A DNA stretch of 8,568 nucleotides from NCBI GenBank assembly GCA_937897365.1, contig CALCOP010000008.1, positions 1-8,568 on the forward strand, given 5' to 3'. Positions within the stretch are counted from its first letter, which is position 1. Every line of letters begins with the position of its first letter. Shown here one piece after another: positions 1-6,155 of the stretch. Position numbers and translations under genes: made by a program. Origin of the DNA: an uncultured euryarchaeote. Its GTDB lineage: Archaea; Thermoplasmatota; Poseidoniia; Poseidoniales; Poseidoniaceae. The notes beneath the pieces are model-generated. The model did no database searches and was not told the origin of the DNA. It saw only the letters and a list, made by a program, of their open reading frames with translations.

Positions 1-366
1 TTGCGCAAGGGCAAAATCTCCAGCAGCCAGTGCTTCTTTGTGAACACGTTCCGCTTCTTCTCGCCGTGCGCGACGTGCTGCGATTTCATCGGCTTTCAGT
101 TCGGGTGCTGCACCATCAAAAATGTAGACCGGCTTAATTCCAAGTTTGAGTAACGTCGTTGTTCGATTGAGAAAACCCATCAAGTGAGAGACAACTTTAC
201 CGTTTTCTGAACGAAGCGGTCCGCCATCGCCCTGTGGCGAGCGGTCACGCATCGTGGTTAGAAATTGAAAGGCTGTCAAGAAGGCGTCTATTCCGACGCG
301 TTTACCGGATAGAGATGCCAAATCGATGTTTTCGGGCGTGGCGAGGTCTCGAAGATTACAGCCCAT
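1..366 (-). CDS. fen: Flap endonuclease 1 (FEN-1), N-terminal 122 residues, cut by window edge
   Basis: Structure-specific nuclease that removes 5' flaps during Okazaki-fragment maturation and repair, normally working with the sliding clamp. The reverse-strand translation starts MGCNLRDLATPENIDL and stays open to the window edge. It shows the FEN-1 N-terminal nuclease domain: the first metal-binding aspartate D27 (GIDAF), R40 at the end of the QFLTTMR helix, the SHLMGFLNRT segment, and GIKPVYIFDG with the second metal-binding aspartate D84. The helical-gateway residues K91 and R98 follow, in the same spacing as human K93 and R100. Start chosen at the MG dipeptide because Gly2 is conserved in the family and lies near the active site. 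The loop after R40 is about five residues longer than in human FEN-1. The later catalytic glutamates and aspartates and the PCNA-binding tail lie outside the window. A TATA-like box 25-34 bases upstream suggests a leaderless transcript. Confidence 0.93.
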   Translation of the reverse strand, partial: MGCNLRDLATPENIDLASLSGKRVGIDAFLTAFQFLTTMRDRSPQGDGGPLRSENGKVVSHLMGFLNRTTTLLKLGIKPVYIFDGAAPELKADEIAARRARREEAERVHKEALAAGDFALAQ

Positions 367-372
367 GGTCAG

Positions 373-1581
373 ATGAAAAGGCGACAGTATGTGTATATTC
401 GCATCCGAATCGGTCAAGAAGGCGAGGCGCAAGCGCTCAACATGGCGAGTCATGTTGCAAGTTTACGTGGCTGGCATCCAGCATTAGCTCGTGCAGAGAT
501 TACCGCACTGCTCCCACAAGCAGAACTCCAACGCCTCGAATCACGAAGATTGGTTCAACTTAAAGGTGAACTGTCCGTTGAACAGATGCAAACAGCAGTT
601 GAATGTTCAAGCGGTTGTCAAGCCCTGTTGTGGGACGCTGTTGTTTGGAGGCATCAGGAAGATTCTACCCTCTTTTACCAACACATCCGCACCTATCTTA
701 ACACCTATTCTCGCACAGGTTCTGTCGCAGTTCGCATTATGAAACACGAAGGGAAAATAGCCGGTGTAAGCAGTCGAGAATACGCTCGAACCATCGGAGG
801 TATGCTCTCAACTCTCGGATATCCAATCGATTTGGAATCTCCTGAACATCGATTAGGGATGGTCTTTGACGCGAGTGCTGGCATTATTGCCTGTGGATGG
901 ATGATTGGTTCAGGAGATGACTCTGACGGAATTGTGGCTCGTAGAGCAACAGACCGCCCTTTCTTCAAGCCCGTTAGCCTTGACCCACGTCTTGCTCGTT
1001 TAGCAGTTAATGTCGCATCAGGGCCTCGTGAATCGGGGGCAACGCTCGATCTGATGACGGGTACTGGAGGATTCGTGCTTGAAGCAGCACTCTCAAATCG
1101 AGAAACATATGGGGTTGATCTTGACCCGATGATGATTGAAGGTGCTCAGAAAAATCTCGATTGGGCAATGCCTGCTTCCAATGCAAAAATACTCCTTGGT
1201 GATGCGACCTGCTTACCAGAGGTCATTCCAAATCAAGCGCATAAGAGAATCTCCGGTTTCGTTCTTGATCCTCCTTATGGGCGTAATTCGCAGGGCTCCC
1301 TTGACCATGGAGAATTGATGGAAGAAGTTCTGCTCAGCAGTCGAAAAGTCGCGTCAGAAAATGCGGGTTTAGTCTTGATCCTACCGATGCATCCGTTTGG
1401 GGAGTTCCCCGATGAGGCACTCTCAGATGATGCCGAATTTGAATTGCTTCATGGACAGTGGACTGAAATTGAATCTACATTTTCAAAAACTGGATGGCGG
1501 ATTAACAATCGCTGGGTGGAACATGTGCATGCAAGCCTTGGTAGGCTCATTCTTCACGCAACAATTGTTCCTCAAGATTGA
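373..1581 (+). CDS. tRNA (guanine(10)-N2)-methyltransferase, archaeal TrmG10/Trm11 type (THUMP plus SAM domains)
   Basis: Methylates the exocyclic amine of G10 in tRNA using S-adenosylmethionine; archaeal members make m2G10 and m2,2G10. Residues 27-48 (HVASLRGWHPALARAEITAL) match the family's N-terminal strand-helix. A THUMP-like RNA-binding region spans roughly 70-180. The linker FFKPVSLDPRLARLAVNVA (197-215) is typical of the family. SAM motif I is DLMTGTGGF (226-234), GVDLDP (247-252) follows, and the catalytic N-methyltransferase motif is DPPY (299-302). The length is slightly above that of family members. Coordinates give the longest frame. An internal ATG at 442 (Met24) is at least as likely, since homology begins at about residue 27 and the first 23 codons overlap the fen promoter. 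The window's own tRNA-Arg has G10, so it is a possible substrate. Confidence 0.9.
   Translation: MKRRQYVYIRIRIGQEGEAQALNMASHVASLRGWHPALARAEITALLPQAELQRLESRRLVQLKGELSVEQMQTAVECSSGCQALLWDAVVWRHQEDSTLFYQHIRTYLNTYSRTGSVAVRIMKHEGKIAGVSSREYARTIGGMLSTLGYPIDLESPEHRLGMVFDASAGIIACGWMIGSGDDSDGIVARRATDRPFFKPVSLDPRLARLAVNVASGPRESGATLDLMTGTGGFVLEAALSNRETYGVDLDPMMIEGAQKNLDWAMPASNAKILLGDATCLPEVIPNQAHKRISGFVLDPPYGRNSQGSLDHGELMEEVLLSSRKVASENAGLVLILPMHPFGEFPDEALSDDAEFELLHGQWTEIESTFSKTGWRINNRWVEHVHASLGRLILHATIVPQD
391..400 (-). promoter_or_regulatory. TATA-like box for leaderless fen transcription
   Basis: On the minus strand this reads GAATATACAC, centred about 29 bases before the fen ATG. That is close to the usual archaeal TATA-to-start distance of 25-30, so transcription would begin at or beside the start codon. 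No Shine-Dalgarno sequence precedes the ATG. The box lies inside the first codons of the longest methyltransferase frame on the other strand. Because TATA boxes are nearly symmetrical, it could also serve that gene if its true start is at 442. Inferred from position and composition only. Confidence 0.45.
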
Positions 1582-1620
1582 GGGAAGAAGAGCGTATGAT
1601 AAACAAGCCAATTCTTCCAC

Positions 1621-1631
1621 CTTATTCAAAA
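1621..1631 (+). promoter_or_regulatory. TATA-like box of the tRNA-Arg gene
   Basis: CTTATTCAAAA lies 25-35 bases before the first tRNA nucleotide, the expected place for an archaeal TATA box when transcription starts at or just before the mature 5' end. The CCACC before it could act as a weak TFB recognition element. A run of seven G follows at 1633-1639. Assigned by position and composition only. Confidence 0.45.
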
Positions 1632-1655
1632 AGGGGGGGCAACTCGGCAGGTTAA

Positions 1656-1729
1656 GGGCGATTAGGGTAGCCTGGATATCCTGACGGGCTTCGAACCCGT
1701 CGACGCGGGTTCGAATCCTGCATCGCCCA
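1656..1729 (+). tRNA. tRNA-Arg, anticodon UCG (reads CGA), 74 nt, no intron, CCA not encoded
   Basis: Full cloverleaf by eye. The acceptor stem is GGGCGAT (1656-1662) with ATCGCCC (1722-1728), followed by discriminator A1729. The D arm begins at G10 (1665); the loop has A14, G15, G18G19, A20 and A21. The D stem has G10-U25, two G-C pairs and a U13-U22 mismatch. The anticodon stem is ACGGG/CCCGT (1684-1688 with 1696-1700). Its loop CTTCGAA places U33 at 1690 and the anticodon TCG at 1691-1693. The variable region is four bases, with C48 pairing G15. The T arm is GCGGG, TTCGAAT, CCTGC (1705-1721). A20, C35 and G36 agree with known arginine identity elements. The next bases are CTC, so CCA must be added enzymatically. 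The gene converges on the ceramidase-like gene, and no T-rich terminator is evident. Confidence 0.93.
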
Positions 1730-1752
1730 CTCTTCATGAGAGGCACGTAGGC

Positions 1753-2766
1753 TCACTCTGCGATTGATTCACTTTGCGTGTTTTCTGTCAAGAAATATCG
1801 ATAAAAGTAGTAGACGGCCAATCCGGTGAAGAGATGCCAGAGGGCATGGTATTGGAAGAGTGAATCCGGATTACAAGCCGGTTCACCTTCACGTCCGTAG
1901 CGCCAAACAACATTGCCCAGCACGTAGAATGCCAGACCTATCCACAAATTGGGGCTTGATTTGCGAATCAGTTCTTGACCTACATTGAAGTGAAGCATCG
2001 TTGCAATGACGATGAACATCAAACACAGGATGATAATCTGAAGACTTGGAGCGCCAACAGAGAGTGTTACACAAGCGAAGAGGGGAAGGAAAATCATTAA
2101 TGAAAGTCGATTCTTTGAGAGGTTTTTGGCTTCTTGAATGATCCATGTTCCAATGTAAAGAGACCACATATAATCTCGTGTTATCTGTGACAATTTCAGC
2201 TTGCGGCCATCGGAAAAATTTTCGATTAAAACGAGGTTATTGTTGGCTGCGTACGTATCGAGGATTGCGGTGAAAATGAATATCACGAAAAACAGCGTGA
2301 TGAAAAAGCGGTCACTCCAAGCATATTGACGACTGAGGTTATAGTACACTGGGAAGGATATGAAAAACAACATACCTGTCCAATCCATACTTGTTCCCCA
2401 GTTGGTATTGGTGCCATGCATGGCAAAACTACCAATGCCAATGTAGATTGAACCAGCAGCATAGAGAATCGGATACATTCCGTGTTCTAACATCGGGTTT
2501 GAACCCCTTACATTTTGAGAAGGTAGGTTCCAAAGAATAACCAAACCGACGATGATGTATGTGAAATTCGATAATGCATTCATCGGTTCTTTGACTAAAC
2601 CGTCCGAGATATCCTCACAAAATTGGGTTGGGCTTTCAATCGGATCAACCGCCCATGTTGAAGTACCCACAACGACATAGAGGATGGCGAGAAGGAGGAG
2701 GACACCAAAAGCAGAAAAGAAGGGTTTCTTCTCTTCAATTATGTCACGAAACGTCTTCTCCGACAT
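1753..2766 (-). CDS. Alkaline ceramidase-like integral membrane hydrolase (CREST superfamily)
   Basis: Predicted multi-pass membrane protein with about 8-10 hydrophobic segments (first at about 16-35, last at about 308-326). It carries the complete metal-hydrolase signature of alkaline ceramidases. S113 and H117 (SFAMH) are followed by D128 (SMDWTGM) exactly 11 residues later, and H307 and H311 (QYHALWHLFTG) near the C-terminus. These correspond to Ser77, His81, Asp92, His217 and His221 of human ACER3, with identical local spacing. FCED (49-52) and EPMNALSNF (60-68) resemble the family's N-terminal WCE and EFWNTLSN motifs. Family members hydrolyse amide bonds of ceramides or act as related lipid enzymes; the substrate here is unknown. 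At 337 residues it is longer than typical bacterial members. The gene starts 48 bases after the vWA stop, so it could be co-transcribed, and AGAGG seven bases before the ATG could be a ribosome-binding site. It also has its own TATA-like sequence. Confidence 0.82.
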   Translation of the reverse strand: MSEKTFRDIIEEKKPFFSAFGVLLLLAILYVVVGTSTWAVDPIESPTQFCEDISDGLVKEPMNALSNFTYIIVGLVILWNLPSQNVRGSNPMLEHGMYPILYAAGSIYIGIGSFAMHGTNTNWGTSMDWTGMLFFISFPVYYNLSRQYAWSDRFFITLFFVIFIFTAILDTYAANNNLVLIENFSDGRKLKLSQITRDYMWSLYIGTWIIQEAKNLSKNRLSLMIFLPLFACVTLSVGAPSLQIIILCLMFIVIATMLHFNVGQELIRKSSPNLWIGLAFYVLGNVVWRYGREGEPACNPDSLFQYHALWHLFTGLAVYYFYRYFLTENTQSESIAE

Positions 2767-2785
2767 GGAGTTGCCTCTAAACTGT

Positions 2786-2806
2786 AGTATATGTTTCTAA
2801 GTATCG
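2786..2806 (-). promoter_or_regulatory. Candidate promoter of the ceramidase-like gene
   Basis: On the minus strand CGATACTTAGA (2806-2796) is followed by the TATA-like ACATATAC (2794-2787). The latter is centred about 25 bases before the ATG at 2766, fitting a leaderless or nearly leaderless start. CGATACTTAGA recurs at an equivalent place upstream of the TPR gene. The alternative is read-through from the vWA gene, with the ribosome entering at AGAGG (2774-2778). Confidence 0.45.
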
Positions 2807-2814
2807 AAAACGCA

Positions 2815-4536
2815 TCACCAATACTCAACGCGGGGTTTCTTTATTGCTTGATTTGTGCTTTGATAATGGAACATATCAGCGAGAAGCGTCTGGAACTCGA
2901 GATAGCAAGGGTGCTTGTGTAAACCAAGTGATTTGGATTCATTCGAGAGCCGAACTAAAACGAATTTTGGACGGTTGCCATGTGAAATTAGCCATTCATG
3001 AACGACTTGAACATAGGCTATGCGGAGTGATTCACAAAATGCTTCGCCCACCTCTTGGGGTTCAAGAGAGAGCAAGGAAGGCCAATCATCGGGAACCCAA
3101 TTCTCATTGAATTGTTTCCATGATTGTTTGAACACCGCTTCAGCATATGAACGACGAATTGGGCGAAGTTTCGATTCAAGATCCGCTACGAGGTTTTTCC
3201 GCTCAAAGGCTTGGGAGAGTTTCTCAACATATTCAGGGTAAGCCGGTGCATCAACGACCACTGAGTAACGGGCTTTACTTGCCCCCAAATGGGGATATAT
3301 GTCCCATTCCCGGGTTGGATTGTCATTGAAATCATATTCATTACGTTCCCATTTCTCATCGTCCAATTCTGGCGGTGGTGGAGGAGGTAATTCTTCTGGA
3401 TAAATGACGACTCTTGCCCCCGAATTAGCGAGCGTATCGAGTAAAGACTCGGAGATATTTTCACCGCGAACAATGATTCGGCGGTTTTCGATAGGTACAT
3501 CTGAACGACGAATTTGAGAGAGGAATGTAAAGAGATTGTCAATTTTCATACTTGCAAGAAGCGACACATCTTCTGCCGACAAAGCCCATGAGTCGATAGG
3601 GATGCCGGGCGTCTCAGAGAAGAGCGGTGTTGACCGCATTGAGACCCAGTTCTCATAGGATTGAATGTTCTCAATTTTCTCATCTCCACGAATAAGAATC
3701 AAATCGTTTTGCCATTGAGAAAGTTGTTCTGGGTTGGTATCCTCAATCGTGACCTCACCATACGTGTATCCAGAATAAGAGGAAGGAGTTGGTTTGATCT
3801 CAGTGGTGATGTCAAGATCTCCTTCCTGGCGAGATTCAAGATATTCCTGTTGACGGCGTTGGCGACTAGCCATGCGAGCAATCGGATTCAGAGATTCTTC
3901 AACCGCACTACCAACCTCTTCAACTGCTTGTTCAACATCATCACCGGCCTCAACAATGTTGACGAATGAACCACCGCTTGCGCCACTGACTTGACGGAAT
4001 ACGTTGACTGATGATTCTGGCAAACCAAGTCCTATGATGTGGAACTCAACGTCGATGCCTATACTTTTGATAGCCTCGATACAAGGCTGGAAACCGTTAA
4101 CACCACTGAATGGAGGAGGTGAACTCATATCCATTCCATCACTGATTAAGAAGAATAACCAGTCGACACTGTCTTCAGCAAGTTCTTCTGCTTCCTCAAC
4201 CAAAAACTTCCAAAGATATGTACCACCGTTCGGTTTTGGGAATTTAACATTCAATAATTCTTCTTCCGTTCGGAATTCAAGCGGAGCGAGGATTCGTGAT
4301 CTTCCTCTGCTGTTGATGGTCGAAATTTTGGTCTGCCTATCTTTGAATGTCGGTACAAGATTCTGCCACATGGCTTTGGCGACCAAATGTTTCTTGACTC
4401 GCCCTTTCATACCAAGTCCGCGAAAAATCCTTCCGAAGACTGAACGCGATTCACCGCTGAAATCTTCATCCAATTCTCCGTGAATCCGTTCATTCATCGA
4501 GCCGGAGGTGTCGACATAGATTGCAATCTTTACCAT
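2815..4536 (-). CDS. Von Willebrand factor A domain protein with uncharacterised C-terminal region
   Basis: Cytosolic-looking protein of 573 residues with no signal peptide or membrane segment. Residues 1 to about 215 form a vWA domain with a complete metal-ion adhesion site: DTSGS (D9, S11, S13), T106 in GGTYLW and D133 in LISDGMD. VEFHIIGLG (163-171) is a typical core strand. vWA domains with an intact site bind partner proteins through a divalent metal. The rest is not recognised. It contains a charged linker (220-250), a possible helix-hairpin-like stretch ALSAEDVSLLASMKIDNL (318-335), a strand-helix-strand unit (353-379), a run of six prolines (384-389) and a helical C-terminus (about 435-573). 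The start is supported by GGGGG seven bases before the ATG and a TATA-like box about 40 bases upstream. It is divergent from the TPR gene and upstream of the ceramidase-like gene, but no shared function is proven. Confidence 0.85.
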   Translation of the reverse strand: MVKIAIYVDTSGSMNERIHGELDEDFSGESRSVFGRIFRGLGMKGRVKKHLVAKAMWQNLVPTFKDRQTKISTINSRGRSRILAPLEFRTEEELLNVKFPKPNGGTYLWKFLVEEAEELAEDSVDWLFFLISDGMDMSSPPPFSGVNGFQPCIEAIKSIGIDVEFHIIGLGLPESSVNVFRQVSGASGGSFVNIVEAGDDVEQAVEEVGSAVEESLNPIARMASRQRRQQEYLESRQEGDLDITTEIKPTPSSYSGYTYGEVTIEDTNPEQLSQWQNDLILIRGDEKIENIQSYENWVSMRSTPLFSETPGIPIDSWALSAEDVSLLASMKIDNLFTFLSQIRRSDVPIENRRIIVRGENISESLLDTLANSGARVVIYPEELPPPPPPELDDEKWERNEYDFNDNPTREWDIYPHLGASKARYSVVVDAPAYPEYVEKLSQAFERKNLVADLESKLRPIRRSYAEAVFKQSWKQFNENWVPDDWPSLLSLEPQEVGEAFCESLRIAYVQVVHEWLISHGNRPKFVLVRLSNESKSLGLHKHPCYLEFQTLLADMFHYQSTNQAIKKPRVEYW

Positions 4537-4570
4537 GTTTGAGCCCCCTGCGTTTGAATGTTTGTTGGCT

Positions 4571-4586
4571 TGATATATGATTTAAT
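4571..4586 (-). promoter_or_regulatory. Candidate TATA box of the vWA gene
   Basis: The minus strand reads TTAAATCATATATCA here, centred about 40 bases before the vWA ATG. Transcription would then start near 4550, giving a leader of roughly 14 bases. The GGGGG at 4544-4548, seven bases from the start codon, could act as a Shine-Dalgarno-like site, so this gene may be leadered, unlike its divergent neighbour. Assigned by position and composition. Confidence 0.45.
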
Positions 4587-4628
4587 AGTACTTACTCTAT
4601 ACATCACTGCTCTGAAATGACGAGAAAA

Positions 4629-4639
4629 CGATACTTAGA
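4629..4639 (+). promoter_or_regulatory. Candidate TATA-region element of the TPR gene
   Basis: CGATACTTAGA is centred about 31 bases before the ATG at 4665. Transcription would begin only a few bases before the start codon, and there is no properly spaced Shine-Dalgarno sequence. The same 11 bases occur, in the same orientation relative to the gene, upstream of the ceramidase-like gene at 2796-2806. Confidence 0.4.
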
Positions 4640-4642
4640 TAG

Positions 4643-4661
4643 TTGAACACCTGTTGTTCAA
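4643..4661 (+). promoter_or_regulatory. Perfect inverted repeat, candidate operator of the TPR gene
   Basis: TTGAACACCTGTTGTTCAA consists of two perfect 7-base arms (4643-4649 and 4655-4661) around a 5-base spacer. It lies between the TATA-like element and the ATG at 4665, over the expected transcription start. In Archaea a dimeric repressor bound there would block polymerase recruitment. No regulator gene is seen in the window. The dyad could instead form a short hairpin if transcription starts upstream of it. Confidence 0.4.
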
Positions 4662-4664
4662 GGC

Positions 4665-6098
4665 ATGGTGGAGCGTACTGTTAGCCCTGATGGGAAATCC
4701 GAATGGACCGGCTCTGAGTGGGTGCCTGTTGGGACTGATGTGCAACACACCTCAGGTGCGAATGTATTTACTCATCAGAAAATTGTTGATAGCGTCATTA
4801 TGGGGGATTTGACCTCGCAGACAATTGTTCAGAACAGTCCAGAAGACATGGCAAAAGCAATGGTTATGGCTCTCGAGCAAATCGGTTTTGTAGGAAACAT
4901 CCAAAATTCAAATCCGTCTAATCAGCAGATGTCTGGCGTCAAAAATCTCTTGAAAGCAGGTAATGAACTCACTTCCCGTGGCGTCAAAGTTCAAGCTTCA
5001 ACCAACTTAAAACTCGGAAATGCTGCCCGACTTACCGGCCGATATCAGGCTGCACTCGATTCATACCAGCGAGCCTTGCAAACATTCCGTTCTGAAGGGA
5101 ACCGTAGCGGTGAAGCCGATGCCATGATCAATATTGGTTATGTTTCACTGAACCAAGGTGATGTTGGAGAAGCTTACGAAAATTTCCGTACAGCACGAGC
5201 GATAAAACTTGAGTTAGGTGAGAAAAATGGAGAGGCTGATGTAATCTTGGCTATGGCAAATCTCGCTCTGACAGGAAACGAATACGACCAAGCGCAGCAC
5301 TTGTTTTCCCAAGCACTCAAAATCAAAGAAGAGCATGCTGATGAGAACGGTGTAGCCGTTGCACTCATCGGCTTGGGTAATATTTTAGAATCGAAAAAAG
5401 AGTATGAATCCGCTCAAATGCATTACCGTCAAGGCCTCATTATTAAGCGAAAACAGAAAGATCTTGAGGGTGAAGCAATCATTCTGGCAAACCTTGCAAC
5501 CGTTGCTGAACACCTTGGTAACACGAGCGATGCGCAGCAACTCACCAATCAAAGCGTTGCGATTAAGCGGCAAATCGGAGACCGAAGAGGTGAAGCCTTT
5601 TCACACATCCAACTTGCATCTCAAGCCAAGCAGCGAGGCGACTATGTTGAGGCTGAACGCTTGTATAAGATGGCACTCAAAATGAAAAAGAAACTCTCGG
5701 ACTTGCGCGGTCAGTCCGATACACTCAACCTCTTAGGGGTCTTTTTTGAAGAACAAGACCAGTTTGAAAAGGCTGAGCAGCACTTCAACGAGTCACTGGC
5801 CATCATGCGGCAGTTAGGTGACCGCCAAGGTGAGGGAATTGCACTGTTTAATATCGGTAACACGCTCCTGTATCGTAACCAGTTGGAAGGTGCGACCGAT
5901 CGATTCGAGCAAAGTCGAAGATTGGCGAAAACGGTCAACGACCATGAAGGCCATTCAGATGCACTTATTCAACTGGCAGCAATTGCTGAACAGCAACAAA
6001 ATATTCCTCAACGTCAGAAATTGCTTACAGAAGCAGCCGCAGTGTTGCGCAGGAACAACATCCCAGTTACCGGATGGCTCCAAGAAAATGGATTTTGA
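4665..6098 (+). CDS. TPR-repeat scaffold protein with a Trp-motif/SVxxGD N-terminal module
   Basis: Protein of 477 residues without signal peptide or membrane segment. Residues 5-22 hold a small tryptophan motif (SPDGKSEWTGSEWVPVG), resembling short W-x(4)-W modules often found at protein ends. Residues 38-56 contain a polar beta-like segment with DSVIMGD (42-48), then a helix (about 59-74, PEDMAKAMVMALEQIG). From about 110 to 469 there are nine consecutive helix-turn-helix units of exactly 40 residues, with no insertions. The GE/GQ/GH pair recurs at 149, 189, 269, 309, 349, 389 and 429 (GV at 229). This is the 40-residue TPR variant seen in LGN/rapsyn-like and bacterial TPR_12 proteins. Such arrays bind partner peptides and build complexes; the partner is unknown. 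The ATG is the first in frame after a TATA-like element and a dyad. It is divergent from the vWA gene, and the next gene on this strand begins 57 bases downstream. Confidence 0.85.
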   Translation: MVERTVSPDGKSEWTGSEWVPVGTDVQHTSGANVFTHQKIVDSVIMGDLTSQTIVQNSPEDMAKAMVMALEQIGFVGNIQNSNPSNQQMSGVKNLLKAGNELTSRGVKVQASTNLKLGNAARLTGRYQAALDSYQRALQTFRSEGNRSGEADAMINIGYVSLNQGDVGEAYENFRTARAIKLELGEKNGEADVILAMANLALTGNEYDQAQHLFSQALKIKEEHADENGVAVALIGLGNILESKKEYESAQMHYRQGLIIKRKQKDLEGEAIILANLATVAEHLGNTSDAQQLTNQSVAIKRQIGDRRGEAFSHIQLASQAKQRGDYVEAERLYKMALKMKKKLSDLRGQSDTLNLLGVFFEEQDQFEKAEQHFNESLAIMRQLGDRQGEGIALFNIGNTLLYRNQLEGATDRFEQSRRLAKTVNDHEGHSDALIQLAAIAEQQQNIPQRQKLLTEAAAVLRRNNIPVTGWLQENGF

Positions 6099-6121
6099 GA
6101 CGGCTAAAGACTCAAACGGCT

Positions 6122-6134
6122 GAACACTTATCAT
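6122..6134 (+). promoter_or_regulatory. Candidate TATA box of the DUF418 gene
   Basis: GAACACTTATCAT contains an AT-rich core (CTTATCAT) about 24-30 bases before the GTG at 6156, consistent with a leaderless transcript beginning at that codon. The spacing supports GTG 6156 over the later in-frame GTG at 6195. The gene could also be read through from the TPR gene. Confidence 0.4.
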
Positions 6135-6155
6135 TTCAGTTCCTCTGGAAATACC

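Noticed and set aside
234..563. A 109-codon plus-strand frame overlapping fen and the methyltransferase
   Set aside because: It is antisense to well-conserved FEN-1 sequence and then overlaps the methyltransferase in another frame, with no domain-like content.
1633..1639. Run of seven G upstream of the tRNA
   Set aside because: It is a simple homopolymer between the TATA-like box and the tRNA. No matching C-run or stem was found, so no regulatory role can be supported.
1706..1729. 3' end of the tRNA as a possible integration site
   Set aside because: No second copy of this segment was seen elsewhere in the window, and there is no integrase or phage-like gene.
1730..1742. Short CTCT...AGAG dyad just after the tRNA
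   Set aside because: It has only four base pairs around a five-base loop and no following T-run, too weak to call a terminator.
4004..4483. A 159-codon open frame on the plus strand opposite the vWA gene
   Set aside because: It lies wholly antisense to the vWA domain, whose motifs (DTSGS, GGTY, ISDG) are clear, and its translation is Ser/Asn-rich with no recognisable pattern. It is a shadow frame.
6120..6140. CTGAA...TTCAG partial dyad before the DUF418 gene, resembling the TPR operator
   Set aside because: The arms are only five bases with a longer spacer, and the sequence differs from TTGAACA-N5-TGTTCAA, so a shared operator is not supported.
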